Shown: piece after piece, positions 21,201 through 29,366 of the stretch
Numbering within the stretch: position 1 is the first letter of the stretch
Layout: every line of letters begins with the position of its first letter
Assembly: GCA_015067665.1 (NCBI GenBank)
Contig: SVLZ01000001.1
Coordinates: forward strand, 1-64,000
DNA length: 64,000 nt
Source: Oscillospiraceae bacterium
Lineage (GTDB): Bacteria > Bacillota > Clostridia > Oscillospirales > Oscillospiraceae
Reading direction: 5' to 3'
Program-made: the position numbers and the translations under genes
Notes under the pieces: generated by a model
What the model was told of the DNA's origin: nothing
What the model saw: the letters and a program-made list of their open reading frames with translations, nothing else
The model's database searches: none

Positions 21201-22882
21201 TTCGTAACAAATCTTGCTGCATTCGCCAGCACGTCATAAACCACCTCAAGAACGGCTTCGTCCTTGGTGAACTCGTAATAATCATAGAACAGTTGGGTCA
21301 AAAGTCCCAAATTGCCACAGGAACGATCACTGCTGATAAAGAAAGGATTTCCTGAAACGCCCATCGTCCAGCCGTTACCGCCATCTTTGTTGTAAACCGA
21401 TGGGTTGTAGCTTCCGATTACACTGTCGGCATTCTTTTCGGCAACCTCCATATATGCCGCATTGTAATCGACATACGGAGCAAAGGTCTCCATAAGGTTG
21501 GTACTGAAGACGTGCCAATAATTCATTTGAATATTGATATTGCTCCAATATCCGCTTGTCCACGCAGGAACATTGTAACAGTTCCAGACACCCTGCAGAT
21601 TTGCGGGAAGCGAACCTTCTCTGGAAGATGCAATAATCAAATATCTGCCATATTGGAACAGCAGCGCCTCAAGATAGGAGCTATGCTTCCCTGCGTTGTA
21701 CTGCTTCAGAAGCGCATCGGTAGTAAGCGCCATATCTTCCGGTGCAAAATCCAGGTCAAGCTCCACTCTGCTGTACAGGTTTTGATAATCCTGCAAATGT
21801 CTTGTCTTAAGATAATCATACGCCTCATCGACGCTCATCGCATCAATCTCATCTGTTACCGCATACAGCTGATCCTGTATTTTACCGCGCGTATCCTCAA
21901 GGCCGACGGTTGCAGTCTGCTTAATGTGGCTATATTGACCATTTTCAAAATTTTCTGTACACAGCTCATAGTCTGTTCCAAAAGTAGCAACAATAATTGC
22001 GCTGGTTGCATCTTCCACACGGATCACTCCGTCGTTGTCCACCTTCACAGAGCCATCTGCGTCAGTATATGTGTGTGCAACTGTATCAGCCGTTATCGTT
22101 CCGCCATTTGTATATACACGGTAATAACCAACAAAATCCACACCGTAATAACCCAGCGTTCCGCTCAGTTCGATACAGCCGATGCCGTAATCGACACTCG
22201 ATTTTACCGTTCCTGTTTTGGAAAGGCCATCACTGGGATCGTCCATATAACTTTGCTCAAAGGGGATCGTAGGGCGCAGCGTAAAGGAAAGCGGTCCATT
22301 CTGTGCATCCAAGCGAATAACAAGCGCCTTATCCGGGTAAGAAACAAAATACTCTCTTGTGTATTTTGCGTTATCGTAATCATAGCTTGTAGATGCGATA
22401 GCCGTTCTCAAATCAAGCTCTCTGCTATAATTGCTGACCCCTTCTGATATGTGGTCAAAATCAATATAGGTTTCAGAAAAGTTATTTAGACCCGCAACTT
22501 CAGGCCAGGAGGTCACACCGTTTTCGACTTTTACTCTCTGCCAGGGATTTGCGAGCGTTTTCTCGCTTATCTGTACTCTTTCGGTTTCAACTCTGCCAAA
22601 GACATTTGCGCCGAAGTAACCATTACCCAAGGGCAATGACCAGTTTTGCCAGCCGATGTCCTGACCTGCCATCATAGATGCCTGCGGCGAGCCTTCATTG
22701 ATAAAAGGGGCCTCCTCATCATACTGAAGTCGCATCGGCGCTTTATTTACATTCACCGTTAAATCATTCATATTCGGTTTGCCTCCCCCATTGTTGCCAA
22801 AATTAAACCAGCCGCAAGCAACCATCGAGAACGAAAGTAACAGACAAAGCATCGATGCCAAAATGCGTTCTTTTTTCTTCAT
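18299..22882 (-). CDS. GH95-family alpha-L-fucosidase/galactosidase-like lipoprotein with C-terminal discoidin-like modules
   Basis: Start at ATG 22882 behind AAAGGAG. LPLGNGYFGANVFG, WSNINIQMNYW, DSPE, NHRHISQLVGLFPGNI and TGLAARGNFEVGVSW are GH95 hallmarks. Confidence 0.85.
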   Translation of the reverse strand: MKKKERILASMLCLLLSFSMVACGWFNFGNNGGGKPNMNDLTVNVNKAPMRLQYDEEAPFINEGSPQASMMAGQDIGWQNWSLPLGNGYFGANVFGRVETERVQISEKTLANPWQRVKVENGVTSWPEVAGLNNFSETYIDFDHISEGVSNYSRELDLRTAIASTSYDYDNAKYTREYFVSYPDKALVIRLDAQNGPLSFTLRPTIPFEQSYMDDPSDGLSKTGTVKSSVDYGIGCIELSGTLGYYGVDFVGYYRVYTNGGTITADTVAHTYTDADGSVKVDNDGVIRVEDATSAIIVATFGTDYELCTENFENGQYSHIKQTATVGLEDTRGKIQDQLYAVTDEIDAMSVDEAYDYLKTRHLQDYQNLYSRVELDLDFAPEDMALTTDALLKQYNAGKHSSYLEALLFQYGRYLIIASSREGSLPANLQGVWNCYNVPAWTSGYWSNINIQMNYWHVFSTNLMETFAPYVDYNAAYMEVAEKNADSVIGSYNPSVYNKDGGNGWTMGVSGNPFFISSDRSCGNLGLLTQLFYDYYEFTKDEAVLEVVYDVLANAARFVTKCVKEYDGKYLVEYCDSPEMYVNGAWYYTTGTTYAQTLAYINNYGALQCAKALGIDFDNLSDAYAILATIMEQIDKYDPIHVGLSGQIKEFREEDYYGSMGNPNHRHISQLVGLFPGNIIHSGTPAWMDAALVTLAGRNNGLTDWPSGTTATNEASIVAWAWAHKQAMYARAGEGDLAQEMLAGNLRNSTLENLLMVCGKIFQIEASSGTTAAIAEMLLQSDEAFIEILPAIPTNWDKGAFTGLAARGNFEVGVSWENGLANKINLLSKNGGSASIKYPGFADVKVVDSKGNTVSYQLSGSDRITFDTVKGETYYITGFAKTERLEKPANLDFERANFSTFDLSWNAVEGAANYNVYVAYENDPSYTLLGSTKENSLVVIVPEGKENVRKTFAVTAVDGNGTESKRALCYSNPISTDLTVYSVSWKLADGKLVATATGNDSAGFVRLYEKVADKYTLITAGEGLTVTADYDAAKAYALSVVSKYTGEESAFVLLTPGNNENNLLNGMQVQFTDQNGIYEAKINLTDIYALDTFRLYPSGAAFAGDSLKVEGLYAGEWRTLVLCATKDEIAAHFNSASNCFVFNLQGTKAYKLRITVSHTSGSISLGEMTLTGEKVSSEGVECKNVFADKQFVPSGDAAGNIYNSAYGYQTLTDGIIYQEYEGRYSSKQNGGKVEATIDLGAVYNLSELKVYLYKDGLSKLGSGLVVQVLFDGEWTTVVNCASVTELQQYVVKNAGGVGDWLVFDLGDSYARKLKFTVPGQTDSGWTTIYEMECSGVKSTVIDSDAGSDPAPDPDLIENVFENKQFVPTDDAKAQVLTASWWHGGGYEALTDGNRMEDQVGRFSTQMNNTTTFMDATLDLGGEYALYAMKFYIYDASKSTDATKKASVGKDILIQVYADGQWQDVVICADNAKLSEHLVVVDGLSNDYLAFDLGGVKAEKVRFYISGAATTDGITFQEVMCSAKPSGK

Positions 22883-23052
22883 AGTTATATCTCCTTTCCA
22901 ATCTAAATGCATATTATTACCTAATTATACTTGATTATATAGTATTTTTGTGCTATACTCAAGGTAAAATGCACATATTTATTTGTAAAATCGTTTATGT
23001 TTTAGGCAAATCGAACAACCCCGCCATTCATCCACGAAAGAGAGGCCGCATT

Positions 23053-23949
23053 ATGGAACGAATCAAATTATCCAATCACGAACACTATTACCATCCCCAC
23101 TCCGACTTTTTCAGCCATTCTTCTGATCTCGTCCACGCCTTTTTGATGAAAGATTACGAAATCGGTATGCACGAGCAAGAATTTTATGAGATCAATGTAG
23201 TAACCAAAGGCAAAGGGACGCATTACATCGATAACAGCCGCGTCAGTGCAGAGGTAGGTGATGTTTTCATAATCCCGCCAAGGATCGGGCACGGATATGT
23301 GGGCGGTAAGGATTTTGATGTTTTTCATATTATTCTAAGTGATGGCTTTATGAATAAATATATTGCCGACATTCAACAACTCCCCAACTTTCATACGCTA
23401 TTTGGTGCTGAGCCACTGATGAGAGGCAAAACCAGCAACCCCCTACACCTGACACTTACACGGGAAAAACTGGATTCCACCACAAGTATTCTAAAGCAGA
23501 TCGCTTCCTACACAAACTACAATGACCCTGTAGAAGGTCTTATCAGAAGTAACTTTGCAATGGTCGCCATCGCATTACTATGCAATGCATACGCTGTAAA
23601 CAGCGAAAGCAACAATCAGATCAACAGCGACGATTGCGCTATGATGGCTTCCATTTCCTTTATCCACGAAAGGTATTATATGAAAATAACGATCGAGGAT
23701 CTGACACGCATCGCACATATTTCAAGGTCCTCCTATATAAGAAAGTTCAAAGAAATCTGCAAAATGCCGCCCTCTGCTTATTTGACCAAAATACGAATCG
23801 AATCCGCTTCCAATATGCTACTGAGTTCTTCCCTTCCCCTTTCCGAAATTGCTTCCCGTACAGGTTTTTACGATGCCTCACACTTCAATAAGGCCTTTGA
23901 AAACTATTACCATATGTCGCCAATCCAATACCGAAATAAAAAAGCATAA
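23053..23949 (+). CDS. AraC-family transcriptional regulator
   Basis: Cupin-like N-terminus; ITIEDLTRIAHISRSSYIRKFKEICKMPPSAYLTKIRIESAS...IASRTGFYDASHFNKAFENYYHMSPIQYR. Confidence 0.9.
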   Translation: MERIKLSNHEHYYHPHSDFFSHSSDLVHAFLMKDYEIGMHEQEFYEINVVTKGKGTHYIDNSRVSAEVGDVFIIPPRIGHGYVGGKDFDVFHIILSDGFMNKYIADIQQLPNFHTLFGAEPLMRGKTSNPLHLTLTREKLDSTTSILKQIASYTNYNDPVEGLIRSNFAMVAIALLCNAYAVNSESNNQINSDDCAMMASISFIHERYYMKITIEDLTRIAHISRSSYIRKFKEICKMPPSAYLTKIRIESASNMLLSSSLPLSEIASRTGFYDASHFNKAFENYYHMSPIQYRNKKA

Positions 23950-23990
23950 ACCTCCCGCAAACATCTCACCGAAAAGCAGACCTATACCAC

Positions 23991-24021
23991 AAAAAGCTGA
24001 CAGGAATGTATCCCTGTCAGC
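23991..24021 (-). terminator. Rho-independent terminator of the dual-HTH regulator
   Basis: Minus strand: GCTGACAGG-GATACATT-CCTGTCAGC followed by TTTTT. Confidence 0.85.
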
Positions 24022-24038
24022 TCAGCGTATCAATTATT

Positions 24039-24072
24039 ATTCGCCAAGACAGGAAGAACCGTCTTGGCGAAT
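24039..24072 (-). other. 3' UTR hairpin containing the 12-mer ATTCGCCAAGAC as an inverted repeat
   Basis: attcgccaagac-aggaagaacc-gtcttggcgaat, perfect 12-bp arms, 24 nt downstream of the regulator stop codon; no U-tract. Confidence 0.8.
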
Positions 24073-24096
24073 TCTGTATATTGCTCTTCGGTGATT

Positions 24097-25332
24097 TTAC
24101 AAAATGGCGGCAAAATCCTCACGACTCAGACCGGATTTTTCGCTTACGATACGGATTGCCTGCTTGACAATGGGAAGGGACAGCTTAAGACTGTCGGAAA
24201 TTTCCTGATTGCTCATGCCGAAGGCCGCCAGCTTGGCAACCTCCCGTTCCTTTTCGGAAAGGGTGGTCAGGATCGTCTTTCCACGGACCATACCGGAAAG
24301 CTTCGACCAGCCTTCGTTATAGGCTTTATAGAGCTTCTTCACTTCCTGCCATGCATCCGCGTCCATAGCGGACAGCCGCTTTTCCATCAAGCTATCCAGC
24401 GCGCGGCAGTATTCTGCCAGCAAACCGTAAAATTTATCGGGGAGTGCAAGGGCCAATGCCCTGTCAATATGCCGGACTGCCTGCTCATCGTTGCCGTAGT
24501 TGTGATAAACCGCGGCGCAGGTCAGACGCAGATAGATTTCCGCCATAACAGTATTTTTCTCGTTTGCCCAGCAGATCATAGGCTCCAAGGTATAGGGAAC
24601 GGCGGTCATAACATAAAGGCCCTCTGCTCCCGGCAATTTCAGTACACCCGTTGCCACCGAGTAGGCCACAGCGTACAAAAACTTGGCATAATAGACCTTT
24701 GCTGCGGGATAGGCGTCCTTATGCAGCGGCTCAAAACAGCCGATCTGGAACCATTTTGGAAAGCTCTGGACATTATAAAGCATAATATCCACGGCACTGA
24801 TGGCAAGAAGTATCGTATCCCGATCGTCATCGTTTTTGGCAGGCGCTTCGGCAATATGTATTTTTGCTCTGCGCCACATATGAATATCGCCTTTCCAAAT
24901 GGCGCACATTGCAAGGAGCATACCGGCCGACAAAACCGCGTAAAAGCCGGAGTGCTTGCCCAAAAGATAGTTGGCGCTTTCGTAGACCTTATCGATATTC
25001 CCCCGGGAATAGGCAACCTCCGCTTCAAAAAGCACTTGGGCCTCGTGGTTAAAAGCAAGGCTCTCGCCCACACTATCAGCAGTGCCCGGCGTGTGATAAA
25101 GGTCAGTCATATAAAGAAAAGGCGTCTTGCGGGGCAGCGGCATATCCATATTGGCAACGGTACGACCTGCCTTGGTTCTGCCGTCCACCGGCTTTTGGGC
25201 ATCGCGAGGGATCATCCAATCCCGCCCGAAGCGCACCGCGCCCTCGATCTTGCCGTTGGAGCACAGAAGCTGCACACGGCGGACACCCAGCCCCCATATT
25301 TTGGCAATTTCCTCTATTTTCAGGTATTCCAT
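24097..25332 (-). CDS. Transcriptional regulator with N-terminal excisionase/MerR-like HTH and C-terminal LuxR-type HTH
   Basis: MEYLKIEEIAKIWGLGVRRVQLLCSNGKIEGAVRFGRDWMIPRDAQKP at N-term; TLSEKEREVAKLAAFGMSNQEISDSLKLSLPIVKQAIRIVSEKSG at C-term. Confidence 0.8.
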   Translation of the reverse strand: MEYLKIEEIAKIWGLGVRRVQLLCSNGKIEGAVRFGRDWMIPRDAQKPVDGRTKAGRTVANMDMPLPRKTPFLYMTDLYHTPGTADSVGESLAFNHEAQVLFEAEVAYSRGNIDKVYESANYLLGKHSGFYAVLSAGMLLAMCAIWKGDIHMWRRAKIHIAEAPAKNDDDRDTILLAISAVDIMLYNVQSFPKWFQIGCFEPLHKDAYPAAKVYYAKFLYAVAYSVATGVLKLPGAEGLYVMTAVPYTLEPMICWANEKNTVMAEIYLRLTCAAVYHNYGNDEQAVRHIDRALALALPDKFYGLLAEYCRALDSLMEKRLSAMDADAWQEVKKLYKAYNEGWSKLSGMVRGKTILTTLSEKEREVAKLAAFGMSNQEISDSLKLSLPIVKQAIRIVSEKSGLSREDFAAIL

Positions 25333-25387
25333 ATGGCGCAGATCCTTTCTGAAATGCTTGCCTCTATTGCTCGTCTTGGCGAATTTT

Positions 25388-25415
25388 ATTATACAACTTT
25401 TTCCATCTTTGTCAA
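25388..25415 (-). promoter_or_regulatory. Strong consensus promoter of the dual-HTH regulator
   Basis: Minus strand TTGACA (25410-25415), 16-nt spacer, TATAAT (25388-25393), followed directly by AAAATTCGCCAAGAC. Confidence 0.75.
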
Positions 25416-25440
25416 TTCGGTCTTTTCGCCCGCTTTGGAA

Positions 25441-25470
25441 AGAGCCACAGCTTAGAATAGCTGTGGCTCT
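25441..25470 (-). terminator. Hairpin terminator after the GPH symporter gene
   Basis: agagccacagct-tagaat-agctgtggctct, perfect 12-bp stem, then TTTCC on the minus strand. Confidence 0.7.
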
Positions 25471-25483
25471 CAAAATTAATAAT

Positions 25484-27079
25484 CTACACCGTTTCGTCGG
25501 TAATCGTTGCCATTGCTTCCTCCATAGACATACCACTTGCAATGGCTGCCTTACGGGCCGCATTGACAGCATTGATGGTCTTAATTCGCTTACCGTCCAG
25601 CTCATAACCTTTCATAGACGCCAAACACAGAGCCCATGCGCACATAGGCACCAAGCAAAACAGCGCAATAACCACCCAATTCATTCCCTCCACATAGGGG
25701 GTTGCCTTAGTAGGCAGATCTTCCACACCGATAAACAGCAGTGCAACGGAAACCACTGTAGCAGACAGAGAGGAGACCAGCTTATCCACCAAGCTAAACA
25801 GCGTTCCCATAATACCGGGAATAAACTTGCCGGAGCGGTAGGTCTCATAGTCCGCACAGTCCGCGACCATAGGAATGGGCATATCTGCGGTGGAATAATA
25901 GGCGCCATAGCCTACACCGAAGAACAGCACAAAGAGTATGGTATACAGATTAATGGTGATTTTAAAATCAGGCCCAAAGAGCGTCCCCTCGTAAATGCTC
26001 AGGTTCCACGCAGGATCACCGAATTTCCAGAGCAGCAGCATTACCAGCACACCAATGTAACAAAGCAGTGCCACCGTCACATAAGTCATAAGCGACCGCT
26101 TTTGACCGTATTTTTGAGAGGTGCGGACAGTCAGCAGGAAGAAGGGCGCAGAGAACACATAGCCCATAACCATCATAACCAAATAGAGGCTGTCATATCG
26201 GTTCTTTCCGATCAATTGACCGGCTTCGTTGACTGTGGTGCCGAACTGGGTCATACAGCCATAGAGCATACAAAGCACAGTCACATTGGTAGCGATCGAC
26301 AGTGCCAATTTACAGCCGCCGCCGGCGATCATCAGCCGCTGCAGAGGCTTGTTGTTCCGGATGATGCCCACATACTCGGAAATCTTTACCTGCTCCTGCT
26401 TACCGCCTAAACCGAAATACTTGGTCTGATCTTTTTCCCAGATACCGATAATGGCAAGGATCGTCAAAACCACAGAAACCGCAATGCCGATGGGTGTCAT
26501 AATGGCAAACCAAGTAGCATTGTAGTCACCTGCAATATTGTCGCCTGCAATAATAGGACCTACAAACTGCATCACACCCATACCGGCCAGACTGCCGATA
26601 GTATTAAACACCGTAAAGAGCGGACGTTGTTTGGGATCACTGGTAAGGACCGGCTGCGCAGAGCGAGTCACAGCAGTTTGGAAGGTATAGCCAATCACCC
26701 ACACAGCATAAAGAACGATGAACAGCGTGTAGCGCAGCCACATCATAGTATCCGGCACCAGCGGCGTCAGCAAATAGAGCGCAATGACAGACAGCGCCAT
26801 AACTGCGTTACCGATCACCATAAATGGGCGGAACTTACCGAATTTACCGTCCGTCTTGTCCATAACCGCGCCGATAATAGGGTCGGTAATTGCATCAAAG
26901 ACACGCATACCGGTGACCATAAAGGAAGCGAACACCATAGCAATTCCCAAAACCTTATTGCCAAAGGTCGCAATATAAGAAAGGATCAGGACAAAATAGA
27001 CATTGGTGGCACCATTGTTCATGGGAAACAGCGCCAGCTGATAGAATTTGGCACGATTGATGCCATTATTTTCATGCAT
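25484..27079 (-). CDS. GPH-family (glycoside-pentoside-hexuronide) MFS symporter
   Basis: Multi-TM; NNGATNVYFVLILSY, GMRVFDAITDPIIGAVMDKTDGKFGKFRPFMVIG is the GPH signature region. Confidence 0.9.
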   Translation of the reverse strand: MHENNGINRAKFYQLALFPMNNGATNVYFVLILSYIATFGNKVLGIAMVFASFMVTGMRVFDAITDPIIGAVMDKTDGKFGKFRPFMVIGNAVMALSVIALYLLTPLVPDTMMWLRYTLFIVLYAVWVIGYTFQTAVTRSAQPVLTSDPKQRPLFTVFNTIGSLAGMGVMQFVGPIIAGDNIAGDYNATWFAIMTPIGIAVSVVLTILAIIGIWEKDQTKYFGLGGKQEQVKISEYVGIIRNNKPLQRLMIAGGGCKLALSIATNVTVLCMLYGCMTQFGTTVNEAGQLIGKNRYDSLYLVMMVMGYVFSAPFFLLTVRTSQKYGQKRSLMTYVTVALLCYIGVLVMLLLWKFGDPAWNLSIYEGTLFGPDFKITINLYTILFVLFFGVGYGAYYSTADMPIPMVADCADYETYRSGKFIPGIMGTLFSLVDKLVSSLSATVVSVALLFIGVEDLPTKATPYVEGMNWVVIALFCLVPMCAWALCLASMKGYELDGKRIKTINAVNAARKAAIASGMSMEEAMATITDETV

Positions 27080-27135
27080 AGAAAATCTCTCCTAAATAGA
27101 TTATCATCACGAGCCGCCTCGCAATGAAAAGAAAA

Positions 27136-29058
27136 TCAGGTCCAGTTGCCGCCGTCTCCGCCATCCTTACGAAGCTTGTAGGACATATTCGGCTTATCTA
27201 CATGGCGGATCACAGCCGTATCCCGGAGGTCGCCGGATACCGCCTCCAGCTTCATCTGGCCCAAATTGTGCACCTTGAAGGTGAAAATACGGCTGCCGGT
27301 CTGGGTAGCGACCTTCTTGCCATTTGCGTAGAGGGTCACGGTATCCTGATTGGAATAGACCTTGATCTCATTGACCGTCTCCACCCGGTCCACAAACCGC
27401 TTGCCGCAGATGTGCACAAAGGGCTCCTTGCTCCAGTAGGCCTTATAGATATAGAAGGAATCTTTCCTGATCTTCCGGTCAAAGGTCACAAGGCCTTTAT
27501 GATTCATACCGGGCTCACCGCCCTGATTGCGGGCATCGGCGGCAAAATCGAACATATTCCACAAGTGTGTCGCCCACATAAAGGGCCGCTTCTCGAAGAA
27601 ACGGAGCATATACTCATTGTACTTACACTGATACTCTTCCGATTGATCCCCTCTTCTGGGATGGGCGCTGTGAAGATTGGGCATACATTCGCAGCCGTAC
27701 TCCGAATAGCCCAAGCAGCGATTGGGATATTTCCAGTGGAAGAAATCCACCCATAGATTGTTCAGGAACATACCGGGCACATACCAGCCAAGATACAAAT
27801 TCCAGGAAACAATGTCCGAAACCTTATGTGCAACAGGATTAAAAGGACCGCAGACTGCATAGCAGGCCAGCGTCGTGGGGCGGGAAGGATCCATTTCGTG
27901 AATCAAGTCGTTGAGGACCCGATGGTTGTCCAGCATATCCTTCTTATCCTTGGTAGAGATGGTGATCTCGTTGGAGATGCCCCATACACAGATGGAAGGA
28001 TGGTTGTAATTTTGGACGATGAGCTCCTTCATTTGGGAGATCGTATTCTCACGGCCGCGAGGCAGATGCTCGGAGATGTAGGGGATCTCCGCCCAAACCA
28101 CCATACCGTACCGATCGCACAAATCGTAGAAATACTGATCGTGCTGATAGTGCGCCAGCCGAATGGTGTTGGCACCGATCTCACGAATCATCGCCATATC
28201 GATGTCGTGATGCTCGCGGGTCAAGGCATTGCCGATGCCCTTCCAGTCCTGATGACGGCAAACACCTCGCAGAGGATAGCTGCGTCCGTTAAGGAAGAAG
28301 CCCTCCTGAGGGTCCACGCGGAAGGTGCGGACACCAAAATGGGTAGAGATCTCATCCACCGCTACCCCATCCACCTGCAGCATTGCTACGCAGGTATAGA
28401 GATAGGGATCTGCAATGCCGTCCCACAGATGGACATTAGAAATGGTCATAGTCGTGTCGGTACCTTCACCGGAAGCTACCAAATTGCCCTCCTGATCCAG
28501 CAGCTTCACCGCAACGGTGCCCCGCGGGGCATTGTGCCAGCTGCGAACCTGTACAGAGCCGTCCTTTCCGACAACAGTAGGGGTAACGGCGATGCCGGAG
28601 CCGCCGAAATAGTCTAAATCAAAATGATTTTCGTTGACCGTCAGCAGCATCACGTCCCGGTAGATACCACCATAGAAGGTGAAATCCGCCTTTTGGGGAT
28701 ATACCCGGTCATTGACAGAATTATCCACTTCCACCAAAAGGTCATTTTCTTCCCTTAGATGCGCAGTAATATCTGCGCGGAAAGTGGAATAGCCACCGTC
28801 GTGGGTGGCAACAGTTGCACCGTTGAGGATCACCTTAGCAGAGGCGTTAACGCCTCTGAACTCTAAAAAGACCCGCTCGTTCTCGTCAAAATCGGGTCTT
28901 CGGAAGGTCTTAGCGTACCGGCAAGTACCGCGATAATAGTCATTACCGCCGTCCTGCCCGTCTATATTATTCCATGTATGGGGAATATTTACAGGTGTAC
29001 AGGTACCGTCGTGATAAAGAAAGGTCCAATCCTGATTCAGAAGTGTAGTTTTACGCAT
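27136..29058 (-). CDS. Glycoside hydrolase family 2 (beta-galactosidase/glucuronidase-like)
   Basis: Sugar-binding, Ig-like and TIM-barrel layout; HPSICVWGISNE (acid/base Glu) and GYSEYGCE (nucleophile region). Confidence 0.9.
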   Translation of the reverse strand: MRKTTLLNQDWTFLYHDGTCTPVNIPHTWNNIDGQDGGNDYYRGTCRYAKTFRRPDFDENERVFLEFRGVNASAKVILNGATVATHDGGYSTFRADITAHLREENDLLVEVDNSVNDRVYPQKADFTFYGGIYRDVMLLTVNENHFDLDYFGGSGIAVTPTVVGKDGSVQVRSWHNAPRGTVAVKLLDQEGNLVASGEGTDTTMTISNVHLWDGIADPYLYTCVAMLQVDGVAVDEISTHFGVRTFRVDPQEGFFLNGRSYPLRGVCRHQDWKGIGNALTREHHDIDMAMIREIGANTIRLAHYQHDQYFYDLCDRYGMVVWAEIPYISEHLPRGRENTISQMKELIVQNYNHPSICVWGISNEITISTKDKKDMLDNHRVLNDLIHEMDPSRPTTLACYAVCGPFNPVAHKVSDIVSWNLYLGWYVPGMFLNNLWVDFFHWKYPNRCLGYSEYGCECMPNLHSAHPRRGDQSEEYQCKYNEYMLRFFEKRPFMWATHLWNMFDFAADARNQGGEPGMNHKGLVTFDRKIRKDSFYIYKAYWSKEPFVHICGKRFVDRVETVNEIKVYSNQDTVTLYANGKKVATQTGSRIFTFKVHNLGQMKLEAVSGDLRDTAVIRHVDKPNMSYKLRKDGGDGGNWT

Positions 29059-29322
29059 TTTGTGCTCCTTTCAGGCTGCCGCAATGTATTTGGGATGCCT
29101 GATTTATAAAACGTAACCAGCCGTCAAAAGGCAATATCCCCCATACGCACTGTCTTGAAACCTTAATAATCAAGTGGCAGGGTAAAGCAAAAACGGATGA
29201 TTTTTGACGGATGCGAGAAAAAAATAAAGCATTTTTCATACCAAACAACGCGCCCTCCACCGTAGCTAATATACGCTGATGAGCGCGCGTTGCTTTTCTT
29301 GGCATTTTTTTGACATTTTGGA

Positions 29323-29346
29323 GGAAGCACCCTTTCGGGTGCTTCC
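29323..29346. other. Perfect hairpin downstream of GH3 (3'-end processing or weak terminator)
   Basis: ggaagcaccc-tttc-gggtgcttcc; no convincing T-tract. Confidence 0.5.
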
Positions 29347-29366
29347 CAATCAAAAATATCTTATAC

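Noticed and set aside
29235-29305. caacgcgc...gcgcgcgttg inverted repeat between GH2 and GH3
   Set aside because: Long unstructured loop and unclear T-tract; could not be assigned as terminator or mobile element.
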